NCBI RefSeq assembly: GCF_006546985.1
Contig: NZ_VATK01000007.1
Location: forward strand, 62,001-126,000
Direction: 5' to 3'
Origin: Bacillus sp. 03113
Lineage (GTDB): Bacteria > Bacillota > Bacilli > Bacillales > Cytobacillaceae
Length of the DNA: 64,000 bases
Position 1 is the first letter of the stretch. The number at the start of each line of letters is the position of its first letter. The notes below the pieces were generated by a model that ran no database searches, had not been told where the DNA came from, and saw only the letters and a program-made list of their open reading frames with translations. Shown in pieces: positions 35,496-44,385 of this stretch. The position numbers and the translations under genes are program-made.

Positions 35496-37922
35496 ATGCA
35501 GCCAAAAAGAATTGTCATCATCGGAGCTGGTATTGTTGGCAGCAGTCTTGCTTACTTTTTAAGTAAAATGGGGCAGCAAAATATAACGGTCATTGAACAA
35601 GGGCCACTTGTAGAAACTGGTGGGTCAACCTCCCATGCGCCAGGACTTGTGTTTCAATTAAGCTTTTCGAAAGTAATGACAAAATTAGCTAATAGTACGG
35701 CTAACACATTTAAAGAATTAAGTACGGAAGATCTTCAATCATTTTATACAGTAGGAAGTCTTGAAGTAGCCAATACTCCAGAGCGTTTAGAAGATTTAAA
35801 ACGAAAAGCTGGAGTAGGTGCATCTTGGGGAATGGAAGCGTATCTTCTTACACCTGAAGAATGCAGTGAAAAATGTTCATTAATTGATCCAACTACTATT
35901 TATGGAGGCCTGTTTGTCCCGTCTGATGGGATCGCCAAACCATTAAATGCAGTAGGAAAAATGATGGATTTTGCTAAATCACACGGTGTAAAGTTTTATG
36001 GAGAAACAGAAGTAATTGACATTGATGTACAAGATTGTCAGGTAAAAAAGGTTGTAACAAGTTCAGGAGATTTTGAAGCGGATTTAATCGTCTGCTGTGC
36101 AGGTTTTTGGGGGCCGCGTATTGGAGAAATGGTTGGGGTTACGATTCCGCTGCAACCGATGGCCCATCAATTTGTTTGGACGGAAGACTTGAAGGAGTTT
36201 GCTAGAGAAACAGAAGAAGTGACCGCACCGATCATTCGTCATCAAGATAGTGCCTTATATTACCGTCAAGTGTTTAATCGTCTAGGGGTAGGATCTTATC
36301 AACATCGTCCCCTGCCTGTGGAAGTAGATGAAATTACGAAATATGGCGAGTCAAAAGAAATGCCTTCTGTAAAAGCATTCACTCCTGAGGATTTTGAAAA
36401 GCCTTGGCAAGACGCTATCAATCTAATGCCATCTTTAAAAGAAACAAGTATTACAAAAGGAATTAATGGCATCTTTTCGTTTACTCCAGATGAGATGCCA
36501 TTGCTTGGAGAATCTCACAAAGTAAAAGGATTTTGGGTGGCAGAAGCGATATGGGTGACTCATTCTGCGGGTGTTGCAAAAGAAATGGCAGAATGGATAG
36601 TCAATGGTGTCCCGACGCTTGATCTAGAATTATGTGATATTAATCGTTTTGACGACTACGCACAAAGTCCTTCTTTCTATAAAGCGCGCTCGATCGAAAA
36701 CTATGTAAAAGTATACGATATTCATCATCCTTATATGCCGCATGAAACAGGTCGAAACATTAGGGTAAGTCCATTTTATATTCGCCAAGAAGTGTTAGGT
36801 GCCGTGTATGATGAAAAAGCTGGTTGGGAGCAGCCCCAATGGTATGAAGCAAATCAATCCCTTGTTTCAACCTATGAAAAAGAAATCATTTATAAGAAAA
36901 ACTGGGCTGCTCAATTTTGGTCACCGGTTATTGAAGCAGAACAAATTCATGTCCAAAAATTTGCTGGGCTTTTTGATGTCACCGCATCAAGAAAATATTT
37001 AGAAATTAGCGGAGAAGGCACTATAGGTTTTATGCAACAGTTAACGACTAGTAATATCGATATTCCAATTGGAACTTTTACGAAAACGTTTATGCTCAAT
37101 GAATCAGCCGGAATAAAGGATGAGATAACAGTGATTCGTAAAGGCGAGTCAGCAATCATCGTTCTTTGTTCTGGTGCTGTTGAAGCAAGCTGGATCAAAA
37201 AAAATGCTTCGGGAGCAAATCAAATCGTAATAAATGACTTTACAGCAGGAATGTGCAGCCTTCTTATTAAGGGTTCGAAGACAAGAGAATTCATGCAATC
37301 GGTTCTTAGTAAGCACTCAGAGGGTGTATTAGAAATTAGACAAGCAAAGCAATTATTCATAGAACATGTACCAGTACTTTCAATTTATAATTCTCTGAAT
37401 GATTCAGAAACCTGGGAACTATTCGCAACTGCTGATCAAGGTTTAGGACTATGGGACATTTTATGTAAAGAAGGTAAGCCTTATCAGCTTATTGCAGCAG
37501 GTGAACGTGCTTTAGATGGACTTCGGATCGAATCACTCTTACCTAAACCAGGAAAAGATTTTTGGAGTGAAATGACTCCATATGAAATAGGATTTACACA
37601 AATGGTTGATCTTGAGAAACAAGATTTTATTGGGAAAAAAGCCCTCCTTGATAGCAAATTAAATGGACCAAAACAATTGTTAACAACATTAGTGTTAGAC
37701 GATCCTTCAATTGTAATAATGGGACATGAGCCTGTGTTTTATGAAGAGAGATCAGTCGGATTTGTTACAAGCTTTGGGTATTCCTATGAAAGAAAAACAG
37801 GAGTAGTATTTGCCCTTCTTTCGCCTGATGTAGTAAAAGAAGGAAGTAAATTTATTATTAAATATTTTGGAGAACACAACAAAGCAACGATCATATCTCA
37901 ATCGGTTTTTATTACTCATTAA
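35496..37922 (+). CDS. Dimethylglycine oxidase/dehydrogenase (FAD + folate-binding GcvT domains)
   Basis: 808 residues. The N-terminal DAO domain has RIVIIGAGIVGSSLAYFL and GGSTSHAPGLVFQ, the motif whose His carries covalent FAD in dimethylglycine oxidase. An FAO_M linker follows near residue 380, then aminomethyltransferase GcvT folds (residues about 430-800; FAGLFDVTASRKYLEISGEG, GERALDGLRIESLLPKPGKD). It demethylates N,N-dimethylglycine to sarcosine and can pass the methyl carbon to tetrahydrofolate. It sits between soxA and the Rieske gene, so it acts in the middle of betaine degradation. Confidence 0.92.
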   Translation: MQPKRIVIIGAGIVGSSLAYFLSKMGQQNITVIEQGPLVETGGSTSHAPGLVFQLSFSKVMTKLANSTANTFKELSTEDLQSFYTVGSLEVANTPERLEDLKRKAGVGASWGMEAYLLTPEECSEKCSLIDPTTIYGGLFVPSDGIAKPLNAVGKMMDFAKSHGVKFYGETEVIDIDVQDCQVKKVVTSSGDFEADLIVCCAGFWGPRIGEMVGVTIPLQPMAHQFVWTEDLKEFARETEEVTAPIIRHQDSALYYRQVFNRLGVGSYQHRPLPVEVDEITKYGESKEMPSVKAFTPEDFEKPWQDAINLMPSLKETSITKGINGIFSFTPDEMPLLGESHKVKGFWVAEAIWVTHSAGVAKEMAEWIVNGVPTLDLELCDINRFDDYAQSPSFYKARSIENYVKVYDIHHPYMPHETGRNIRVSPFYIRQEVLGAVYDEKAGWEQPQWYEANQSLVSTYEKEIIYKKNWAAQFWSPVIEAEQIHVQKFAGLFDVTASRKYLEISGEGTIGFMQQLTTSNIDIPIGTFTKTFMLNESAGIKDEITVIRKGESAIIVLCSGAVEASWIKKNASGANQIVINDFTAGMCSLLIKGSKTREFMQSVLSKHSEGVLEIRQAKQLFIEHVPVLSIYNSLNDSETWELFATADQGLGLWDILCKEGKPYQLIAAGERALDGLRIESLLPKPGKDFWSEMTPYEIGFTQMVDLEKQDFIGKKALLDSKLNGPKQLLTTLVLDDPSIVIMGHEPVFYEERSVGFVTSFGYSYERKTGVVFALLSPDVVKEGSKFIIKYFGEHNKATIISQSVFITH

Positions 37923-37980
37923 GTTATATTAACACATTATTATTGTTAGCTTCGCACTTAATAGATTAGGAGGAATAAAG

Positions 37981-39123
37981 ATGGTTGTCGTAAATCAGCC
38001 AGGGAAATTGAAGTCTACTCTTAAAGGAGAATTATATACAGATCCAGCTATTTTTGAATTAGAAAAAAAATATATTTTTTCTGAATCTTGGACTTTTATT
38101 GGCTATGAATATGACGTAGCGGAGCCAGGTCAATATATAACAACAAAAGTTGAGAATGAAAATATTATTGTTGTCAGAGGAAAGGATAGTATATTACGAG
38201 CTTTCCTAAATGTATGCCGCCATCGTGGAGCGACTCTTTGCAGTGATCCTTGCGGAAAAACAGGCATCATTCGCTGCCCTTATCATTCTTGGAGCTACGG
38301 GCTTGATGGAACGTTATTGGGTGTGCCGAATAGCAGTGAATGTCGGGAGGAATTAGTAAAAAACGAACAATTTGGCTTAGCCTCTGTACACCTTCAAACA
38401 TGGCATGGAATGATTTGGATCAACTTATCCGAAAACCCAAAATCAATTGAAGAATCGTTAGATCAACAAATTATAGATCGATTCGGTGAACTTGACACCA
38501 TTTCGAGATATAGCATTGGAGATTTAAGAGTCGCTCATCGAGAAGAATATGAAGTTGATGCAAACTGGAAAATCATTATTGAAAACTTTCAAGAATGCTA
38601 TCACTGTTCGGCCATTCATCCAGAATTAACAGAGACTCTTCCAGAATTTCGATCAGGAATTGGAACCCAAAATGGAGTGGGTACAGGAGCAATATTTAAT
38701 GAAAGCTATGAAGCTTTTTCTTTAAGCGGCAAAGGCAATCGCGCTCCATTAAAAGGACTGCTTCCTGAAGACGATCGAATTTATTATGGAATGACGATTT
38801 TGCCGCTAGTGTTCATTAATTTAACACCTGATCATGTCATTATTCATCGTAGTATACCGATTAGTGCAGAAAAAACAAAAGTCATTTGTGAGTGGCTATT
38901 CGATCCCGAAGAAATGGCAAAACCAGATTTTAATCCTATGGATGCAGTGGAGTTATTTCATCGAGTTAATTTACAAGATTTTGCTGCGTGTCAATGGTGT
39001 CAGGAAAATATGGGATCAAAAGCCTATAAAAATGGCGGAATATTAGTACCAATCGAACAACATGTTTCAAAGTTCTATGAGTATGTTCTCAACTCCATTC
39101 AGATGAACGTGGACACTGAATAG
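37981..39123 (+). CDS. Rieske non-heme iron oxygenase, probable glycine betaine monooxygenase (GbcA-like)
   Basis: 380 residues. The Rieske [2Fe-2S] site is CRHRGATLC ... CPYHSW (Cys/His pairs, about residues 79-103). The catalytic iron site is NFQECYHCSAIHPEL (His-x4-His), with a distal Asp in the C-terminal half. Chain length and these motifs match GbcA, which demethylates glycine betaine to dimethylglycine with release of formaldehyde. The context with dimethylglycine and sarcosine oxidases and a betaine importer makes this the best reading. Carnitine or stachydrine oxygenases look similar. No GbcB-type reductase is encoded nearby. Confidence 0.85.
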   Translation: MVVVNQPGKLKSTLKGELYTDPAIFELEKKYIFSESWTFIGYEYDVAEPGQYITTKVENENIIVVRGKDSILRAFLNVCRHRGATLCSDPCGKTGIIRCPYHSWSYGLDGTLLGVPNSSECREELVKNEQFGLASVHLQTWHGMIWINLSENPKSIEESLDQQIIDRFGELDTISRYSIGDLRVAHREEYEVDANWKIIIENFQECYHCSAIHPELTETLPEFRSGIGTQNGVGTGAIFNESYEAFSLSGKGNRAPLKGLLPEDDRIYYGMTILPLVFINLTPDHVIIHRSIPISAEKTKVICEWLFDPEEMAKPDFNPMDAVELFHRVNLQDFAACQWCQENMGSKAYKNGGILVPIEQHVSKFYEYVLNSIQMNVDTE

Positions 39124-39235
39124 AGAATGTTTTAGGCGTCCACTTTTTGCAGCTTGGTAAATGTAATATAGACAAAGTTAAATGATCTGCCTTTAGAAAA
39201 TAATTTAAACTTATGAAAATAAAGGAGGATATAAT

Positions 39236-40489
39236 ATGGAGCTGCCCTCAAAATTAAACATGCCTATTATTCGTGTTGCCAATGTTTCCAAAGTATTTGG
39301 ACGTCAAAAAGAGCTTGCTTTAAAGCTAAGGGGTGAAGGACAAAGTAAATATGAAGTTGAACAGGCTACAAAAACAACTGTTGCCATTCATAATGCCAAT
39401 TTTGAAGTGAAAAAGGGCGAAACGTTTGTCTTAATTGGGCTATCTGGGAGCGGGAAATCAACTTTATTAAGGTGTTTAAATGGTTTAGTTACACCATCAG
39501 AAGGAAGAATCTTATTGGAGAATCAGGATATCGCTCATCTATCGAAAAAAAATCTTCAGCAAATTCGGAGAAATAAAATCGGGATGGTCTTTCAAAATGT
39601 TGGACTTTTACCAAACCGAACCGTCCTTGATAACATAACCTTTGGCTTGGAATTAAAAGGAGTACCCGCAAAGGAAAGAGAAAAAAAGGGGAAAGATGCC
39701 CTTGAGATGGTAGGATTGAACGGTCAGGCTCATAAACGAATCTTTCAACTCTCAGGAGGAATGAAGCAGAGAGTTGGTTTAGCAAGAGCTCTCGCATCGG
39801 ATCAAGAAATTTTATTAATGGATGAACCTTTTTCAGCTTTGGATCCATTAATTAGACGAGATATGCAAAAATTATTTCTTGATATTCAAGATGAAATCCA
39901 AAAGACCGTCATCTTTGTTACCCATGATTTAGATGAGGCTTTAACGTTAGGTCATCGTGCAGCTGTAATGAAGGATGGGGAGATTGTACAACTAGGGACG
40001 GCAGAAGATATTCTCAGTCAGCCTGCTACTGAATATGTAGAGCAGCTAGTCCAAGGTGTAGACTACAGCAAAATTCGCTTGGCAAAAAGCGCAATGAAGC
40101 CTGTTCAAGTATTTGCTTCTGAAAAAGAATTGCCGCAGGTTATTTTAAGGAGAATGAAAATCAATCAGCTCTCTTCGATTTTTGTTGTAAGCGAAGATCA
40201 TTGCTTAAAAGGGATCTTAAGCCTTCATCAAGTGATGGAGCAAGTAGAAATGCGTAAGCAAGATTTGTCCCAAGCAGTAAGCAATCAATTGCATAAAGTT
40301 CATCTTAATCAACCTTTACGAGAAATTCTTCCGTTATTTGCTAAAGAAACTCTTCCTGTAGCGGTTGTTGATGACCATAACCGGTTAAAAGGAGAAATTT
40401 CAACTAGCTCTCTGATTGCAAGTTTAACTGAAAAAGTAAAAATTACGGAAAAAAAAAATATAGAGTTAAAAGAGGTGGCTGAAAAATGA
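39236..40489 (+). CDS. Glycine betaine/proline ABC transporter ATP-binding protein (OpuAA-like)
   Basis: 417 residues. Walker A is GLSGSGKST, the Q-loop MVFQNVGLLPNRTV, the signature LSGGMKQRVGLARAL, Walker B ILLMDEPFSALDPL. A tandem CBS pair (about residues 275-410) follows, the ionic-strength or nucleotide-sensing module of OpuA/ProV. The N-terminal segment (VSKVFGRQKELALKLRGEG) is OpuAA-typical. It energises betaine import. Here it lies in a catabolic operon, so it may feed degradation more than osmoprotection. AAAGGAGG precedes the ATG. Confidence 0.92.
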   Translation: MELPSKLNMPIIRVANVSKVFGRQKELALKLRGEGQSKYEVEQATKTTVAIHNANFEVKKGETFVLIGLSGSGKSTLLRCLNGLVTPSEGRILLENQDIAHLSKKNLQQIRRNKIGMVFQNVGLLPNRTVLDNITFGLELKGVPAKEREKKGKDALEMVGLNGQAHKRIFQLSGGMKQRVGLARALASDQEILLMDEPFSALDPLIRRDMQKLFLDIQDEIQKTVIFVTHDLDEALTLGHRAAVMKDGEIVQLGTAEDILSQPATEYVEQLVQGVDYSKIRLAKSAMKPVQVFASEKELPQVILRRMKINQLSSIFVVSEDHCLKGILSLHQVMEQVEMRKQDLSQAVSNQLHKVHLNQPLREILPLFAKETLPVAVVDDHNRLKGEISTSSLIASLTEKVKITEKKNIELKEVAEK

Positions 40490-41349
40490 GCAGTACCAAC
40501 TCGATAATTCCTTCTCTTCCTCTTGATAAGTGGGCAAACTCATTTGTGGATTTTATCACAACAAATTTTTCTGGAATGTTTGACTCGATCAATTCAGTTA
40601 TGACTAATGTAATCGGCGGTTTGGAATGGCTGCTGACTGCTCCTCCTCCATTAATTATGGTCGTTGTCATTGTGGCGCTTGCCTGGAGGTTAACTAGTTG
40701 GAAAGTTGCGTGCTTTACGTGCTTTGGTCTGCTTTTAATTATTAGTTTAAATTTATGGGAAGAATCCATGCTTACGCTAGCCCTTGTTCTTGCTTCAACT
40801 ATTACCTCCCTGATTATTGGTGTTCCTTTAGGAGTACTAGCCTATCGTTTTAAAAAAGTGAGATCAATTGTTCAACCTATACTTGATATTATGCAAACGA
40901 TGCCTGCTTTTGTTTATTTAATACCAGCCGTTCTTATTTTTGGATTAGGAAATGTAACGGCTTTATTAGCAACATTTGTTTTTGCCATGCCGCCAGCCGT
41001 TCGTTTAACTTTATTAGGACTTCAACAAGTTCCTGAAACCACTTTAGAAGCTGCAGAAGCATTTGGAGCCAGCGAGTGGCAAAAGTTAATCAAAGTCCAA
41101 CTGCCATTAGCGCTGCCAATGATTATGTCAGGTGTAAATCAGGTCATAATGTTGTCTCTTTCGATGGTTGTCATCGCATCAATGGTAGGAGCAGGTGGTT
41201 TAGGAGCCGAGGTATTAAGAAGTATAAGTATGCTTGATGTTGGTTTAGGATTTATAGGAGGGATTTCCGTTGTCATTATTGCCATTATTCTGGATCGAAT
41301 GACCATCCTTGGTACCTATAAAAATAATACATCTAATTCAACTCATTAA
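40486..41349 (+). CDS. Glycine betaine ABC transporter permease (OpuAB-like)
   Basis: 287 residues. It overlaps the ATPase stop by 4 nt (ATGA). The N-terminal amphipathic segment (WANSFVDFITTNFSGMFDSINSV) and the conserved DIMQTMPAFVYLIPAVLIFGLG and AFGASEWQKLIKVQLPLALPMIMSGVNQ blocks are those of OpuAB/ProW. About six or seven helices. There is no fused substrate-binding domain; that is a separate gene. Confidence 0.93.
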   Translation: MSSTNSIIPSLPLDKWANSFVDFITTNFSGMFDSINSVMTNVIGGLEWLLTAPPPLIMVVVIVALAWRLTSWKVACFTCFGLLLIISLNLWEESMLTLALVLASTITSLIIGVPLGVLAYRFKKVRSIVQPILDIMQTMPAFVYLIPAVLIFGLGNVTALLATFVFAMPPAVRLTLLGLQQVPETTLEAAEAFGASEWQKLIKVQLPLALPMIMSGVNQVIMLSLSMVVIASMVGAGGLGAEVLRSISMLDVGLGFIGGISVVIIAIILDRMTILGTYKNNTSNSTH

Positions 41350-41373
41350 ATAAAATGAAAAAGGTGGGAGCAA

Positions 41374-42264
41374 ATGAAGCGTTTTTTCTATAAATTTATT
41401 TTAATCACAGTCATCCTTAGTCTATCGGCTTGTGGAAGTAAATCATCTTCAAATTCAAGTAATCAAGAAAATAACAGTAATAGTAAGAAAGAGATTACAA
41501 TTGGATACTTAGCTTGGGATGAAGATATCGCTGTTTCATATTTATGGAAGTCGTTATTAGAGGAGAAAGGGTATAAAGTAAAATTAGTTCAAGCAGATGT
41601 TGCCCCTATTTTTTCAGGTGTTGCTAAAGGAAGTATTGATTTATTTTTAGATACATGGATGCCGACAACCCACTCAACTTATATGGAAAAGTACAAGGAT
41701 AAAGTAGATGTACTTGGCACTTGGTATGAAGAAGCAGATAGCGGGCTGGCTGTTCCAGACTATATGGATATTAAATCAATAGAAGATTTAAAAAATTATA
41801 AGGATGAATTAGGCGGAAAAATTATCGGCATTGAACCTGGTGCTGGTTTAATGCGGCTTACGAGAGAGAATGCAATTCCTGGTTATGGATTAGAAAGTAT
41901 GACACTTGTAGAGAGCAGCACTCCTGCCATGCTGGCTGAGCTGGAAAAAGCAGTATCAAGCAAAAAGCCAATTGTTGTTACTCTTTGGCGACCTCATTGG
42001 GCATTTGAGGAATATAAATTACGATATTTAGAAGATCCAAAAAACGCAATGAATCCAAGTGGGGCAGAAAAACTTCAAGTGATTGGTTCAAAAGAGTTTG
42101 AAACAAAGTTTCCTGAAGTTGCAAAATGGATGGAGTTATTTAAGATGGACTTACAACAAATAGCACAATTAGAAGGTGAAATTACAAAAAGCAAGGACGA
42201 AGCGAAGGGAGTAGAAAGCTGGCTTTCTAAAAATGAAAGTGTGAAAGATGCTTGGTTAAAGTAG
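41374..42264 (+). CDS. Glycine betaine-binding lipoprotein (OpuAC-like)
   Basis: 296 residues with the lipobox LSLSACG (Cys about 20) and a Ser/Asn-rich linker. The OpuAC fold is visible: ITIGYLAWDEDIAVSYLWK, FLDTWMPTTHSTY, GLAVPDYMDI, TLWRPHWAFEEYKLRYLEDP. The tryptophans in these segments form the aromatic cage that binds quaternary amines. It completes the three-gene importer. A MITE lies about 80 bp downstream. Confidence 0.93.
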   Translation: MKRFFYKFILITVILSLSACGSKSSSNSSNQENNSNSKKEITIGYLAWDEDIAVSYLWKSLLEEKGYKVKLVQADVAPIFSGVAKGSIDLFLDTWMPTTHSTYMEKYKDKVDVLGTWYEEADSGLAVPDYMDIKSIEDLKNYKDELGGKIIGIEPGAGLMRLTRENAIPGYGLESMTLVESSTPAMLAELEKAVSSKKPIVVTLWRPHWAFEEYKLRYLEDPKNAMNPSGAEKLQVIGSKEFETKFPEVAKWMELFKMDLQQIAQLEGEITKSKDEAKGVESWLSKNESVKDAWLK

Positions 42265-42319
42265 AGGTATATAATGCTACAAAATTTAAAGTCAGAATAT
42301 TCAAACCAATAAATGGATA

Positions 42320-42338
42320 GGCAGTTTTCGTATTGTTA
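42320..42338 (+). repeat. Isolated end fragment of MITE family A
   Basis: GGCAGTTTTCGTATTGTTA resembles one terminal repeat of the element that starts only 27 bp further on. It is probably a relic of an earlier insertion or excision at the same site. Confidence 0.45.
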
Positions 42339-42565
42339 TAAAATTAGGCAGTTTTCTCAAAGTTTGTTGTTTTTGACAAAAAAAACATTGGGAAAAACGT
42401 TTCGGAGCAGCCTGCATACACGTAGACTCCTGTGGGAATGCGAGAAAGGCGAGACCCCGCAGGAGCGTATGCGACGAGGAGGCTTGACGCTCGCCCACGG
42501 AAAGCGAAGTGTATGCGGACTGCGCGTTTAAAAGCAACAATCTATACGAAAACACCCTAAAATTA
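42339..42565 (+). mobile_element. MITE-like element A, copy 2 (element 42347-42557, with 8-bp target duplication)
   Basis: 211 bp, starting GGCAGTTTTC and ending GAAAACACCC, with inner terminal repeats matching over about 28 bp. It is flanked by the perfect 8-bp duplication TAAAATTA (42339-42346 and 42558-42565). The interior is about 85% like copy 1, including ACACGTAGACTCCTGTGGGA and CGCTCGCCCACGGAAAG. It lies between the betaine importer and the glycine riboswitch. The apparent open frames on both strands are not genes. Confidence 0.88.
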
Positions 42566-42583
42566 TAATGACGGATGATGATT

Positions 42584-42764
42584 GTGGGAGAGAGTAAAGA
42601 AATATTGCCACCGAAGGAGCAAGTCTCAAAAAAACCCATTGAGACTAATCTCTCAGGTAGATGAACCGCAATAGGACGTACCTCTGGAGAGAGCTGAGTA
42701 ATGCCACCAAAGGGGATACTCTATTAATAATAGAGTGAAAACTCTCAGGTAAAAGGACAGAGAA
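42584..42764 (+). ncRNA. Tandem glycine riboswitch
   Basis: Two glycine aptamers in series. Aptamer 1 has GGGAGAGAG, GCCACCGAAGGAGCAAG and CTCTCAGGTAGATGAACCGC then AATAGGAC. Aptamer 2 has CTGGAGAGAGCTGAG, GCCACCAAAGGGG and ACTCTCAGGTAAAAGGACAG. The P1 stem of aptamer 2 is CTCTG (42682-42686) with CAGAG (42758-42762). Its 3' strand is shared with the left arm of a terminator, so glycine binding should prevent termination and switch the serine dehydratase genes on. Confidence 0.93.
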
Positions 42765-42796
42765 GGGTAGAATGGCTGCCTTTCTCTGTCTTTTTT
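42756..42796 (+). terminator. Expression-platform terminator of the glycine riboswitch
   Basis: GACAGAGAAGG... / ...CCTTTCTCTGTC forms a stem of about 12 bp (one G-U pair) followed by TTTTTT. Its left arm includes the CAGAG needed for aptamer 2 P1, making the two folds mutually exclusive. Confidence 0.9.
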
Positions 42797-42840
42797 ATAC
42801 GTTTTTAATAGTCTATCACTGTATAAGAAAGGAGGATCCT

Positions 42841-43359
42841 ATGGAATTTCAAAGCTGTTTTGATATTATTGGGCCGATTATGGTGGGACCATCAAGTTCC
42901 CATACAGCAGGTGTTATTTTAATTGGAAAGTTTGTTCATGAGTTGTTAGGCGGATGTCCGAAAGAGGCGGAAATTACATTCTACGGTTCCTTATCAAAAA
43001 CGTATCAAGGTCATGGATCCGACAAGGCTATGCTTGGAGGGCTGCTTGGTATGAATACGGATGATTCTCGTATTAAAAATGCCATCGAGCTGACGAAACA
43101 AAATGGGCTGAATTATGAACTTAAGCTCGAAGATCAATGTTCCTATTTTGAACACCCGAATACAACAGTAGTTAAGGCAACACGGGGAGAATATATGGTA
43201 AAAGTTGGTGGGGTATCACTAGGGGGCGGTCTATCCAAAATCTTTTTATTGAATGAAGAAAAGCTTGATATTCGCTTAAGCGCAAATGATGATTATGCGA
43301 AGCTTGTTGCACACAGTCGTTCATATATAGTGAAAGAAGCCATATTGGAGGGTATCTAA
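42841..43359 (+). CDS. sdaAB: L-serine dehydratase, iron-sulfur-dependent, beta subunit
   Basis: 172 residues. SCFDIIGPIMVGPSSSHTAG is the hallmark N-terminus, followed by FYGSLSKTYQGHGSDKAMLGG. A small ACT-related region forms the end. With the alpha subunit it deaminates serine to pyruvate and ammonia. The ATG at 42841 follows AAAGGAGGATCCT; a longer frame from 42772 starts inside the riboswitch terminator and is not used. Expression should be controlled by glycine through the leader. Confidence 0.93.
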   Translation: MEFQSCFDIIGPIMVGPSSSHTAGVILIGKFVHELLGGCPKEAEITFYGSLSKTYQGHGSDKAMLGGLLGMNTDDSRIKNAIELTKQNGLNYELKLEDQCSYFEHPNTTVVKATRGEYMVKVGGVSLGGGLSKIFLLNEEKLDIRLSANDDYAKLVAHSRSYIVKEAILEGI

Positions 43360-44246
43360 TGGAAATCCGATCCATGAATGAATTGATTGACATTTGCACG
43401 TATGAACAAAAAACGATTGGTGAAATGATGCTTATGATGGAGATAGAGCGGTCTGAAAAAGATAAAGAGACGATCATCAATATGATGGAAGAGCGGTTAA
43501 TCAAAATGAAAGAAGCGGTTGATAGCGGTTTAATAGATGGATCAGCTGCACCGAGTGGCATTTCAGGCGGAGATGCTGTTAAAATGAATCATTATGCTAA
43601 TCAGGAGAAAGCACTTTCAGGTGAATATATACGTGACGCGATGACCTTTTCATTGGCGACATCTGAAAGTAATGCCCGAATGGGGGTTATAGTAGCAACT
43701 CCGACAGCGGGAGCAGCTGGCATTTTACCTGGAGTACTGTTTTCACTTCAAAAAAATGACGATACTCGCTATAGCGATTTAGTTATGGGGCTGTTTACGG
43801 CTAGTGCCCTTGGGTATGTTATTGCTAACCGCTCCTTTATTTCAGGAGCAGCAGGAGGATGCCAAGCAGAGGTTGGTTCTGCAACAGCTATGGCTGCAGG
43901 GACGATTGTTGAGTTAAAAGGAGGTACTCCAAAACAAGCTGTAAATGCAACTGCGATCGCTTTGAAATCACTTTTAGGCTTAGTTTGTGATCCAGTGGCT
44001 GGGCTTGTTGAAGTTCCTTGTATTAAGAGAAATGTAATCGGAACATCCATCGCCTTTTCTGCTGCTGATTTATCCCTTGCAGGGGTGGAAAGCCGTATTC
44101 CATGTGATGAAGTGATCGAGACTATGTACAGGATTGGGAATGAAATGCCTAGAACACTTAGAGAAACATCTCTTGGAGGTCTAGCCATGACCGAGACAGG
44201 GAAAAAAGTAAAGGAACGATTATTTCGTAAGAGTTGTGAAATCTGA
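43359..44246 (+). CDS. sdaAA: L-serine dehydratase, iron-sulfur-dependent, alpha subunit
   Basis: 295 residues carrying the [4Fe-4S] catalytic domain: SSARMGV-type NARMGVIVATPTAGAAGILPG, SGAAGGCQAEVGSA, and LVCDPVAGLVEVPCIKRN supply the cysteines. Its ATG overlaps the beta-subunit stop (TAATG). The pair converts serine, formed from glycine, to pyruvate; with the betaine genes upstream this closes a path from betaine to central metabolism. A short terminator follows. Confidence 0.94.
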   Translation: MEIRSMNELIDICTYEQKTIGEMMLMMEIERSEKDKETIINMMEERLIKMKEAVDSGLIDGSAAPSGISGGDAVKMNHYANQEKALSGEYIRDAMTFSLATSESNARMGVIVATPTAGAAGILPGVLFSLQKNDDTRYSDLVMGLFTASALGYVIANRSFISGAAGGCQAEVGSATAMAAGTIVELKGGTPKQAVNATAIALKSLLGLVCDPVAGLVEVPCIKRNVIGTSIAFSAADLSLAGVESRIPCDEVIETMYRIGNEMPRTLRETSLGGLAMTETGKKVKERLFRKSCEI

Positions 44247-44301
44247 AGGTAAAACTATAAAAATAGAAGAAATGATGAGAGAAAGAAAGTGTTTTATTTA
44301 T

Positions 44302-44326
44302 AGAAGCCTTAGCTTCTTTTCGTTTT
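44302..44326 (+). terminator. Terminator after sdaAA
   Basis: AGAAGC-CTTA-GCTTCT hairpin followed by TTTCGTTTT. Confidence 0.7.
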
Positions 44327-44385
44327 GGGTTGTTATATCTATATTATTAACTGACATCAAAGCTAGAATCGGAGATTAATGACAT

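Noticed and set aside
42301-42639. Open reading frames on both strands across the MITE (also at 31235-31465)
   Set aside because: They are translations of the 208-211 bp inverted-repeat element, have no ribosome sites, and appear at both copies only because the element is conserved.
42772-42840. Longer N-terminus for the serine dehydratase beta subunit
   Set aside because: It would begin inside the riboswitch terminator; the ATG at 42841 has an AAGGAGG site and gives the normal family start.
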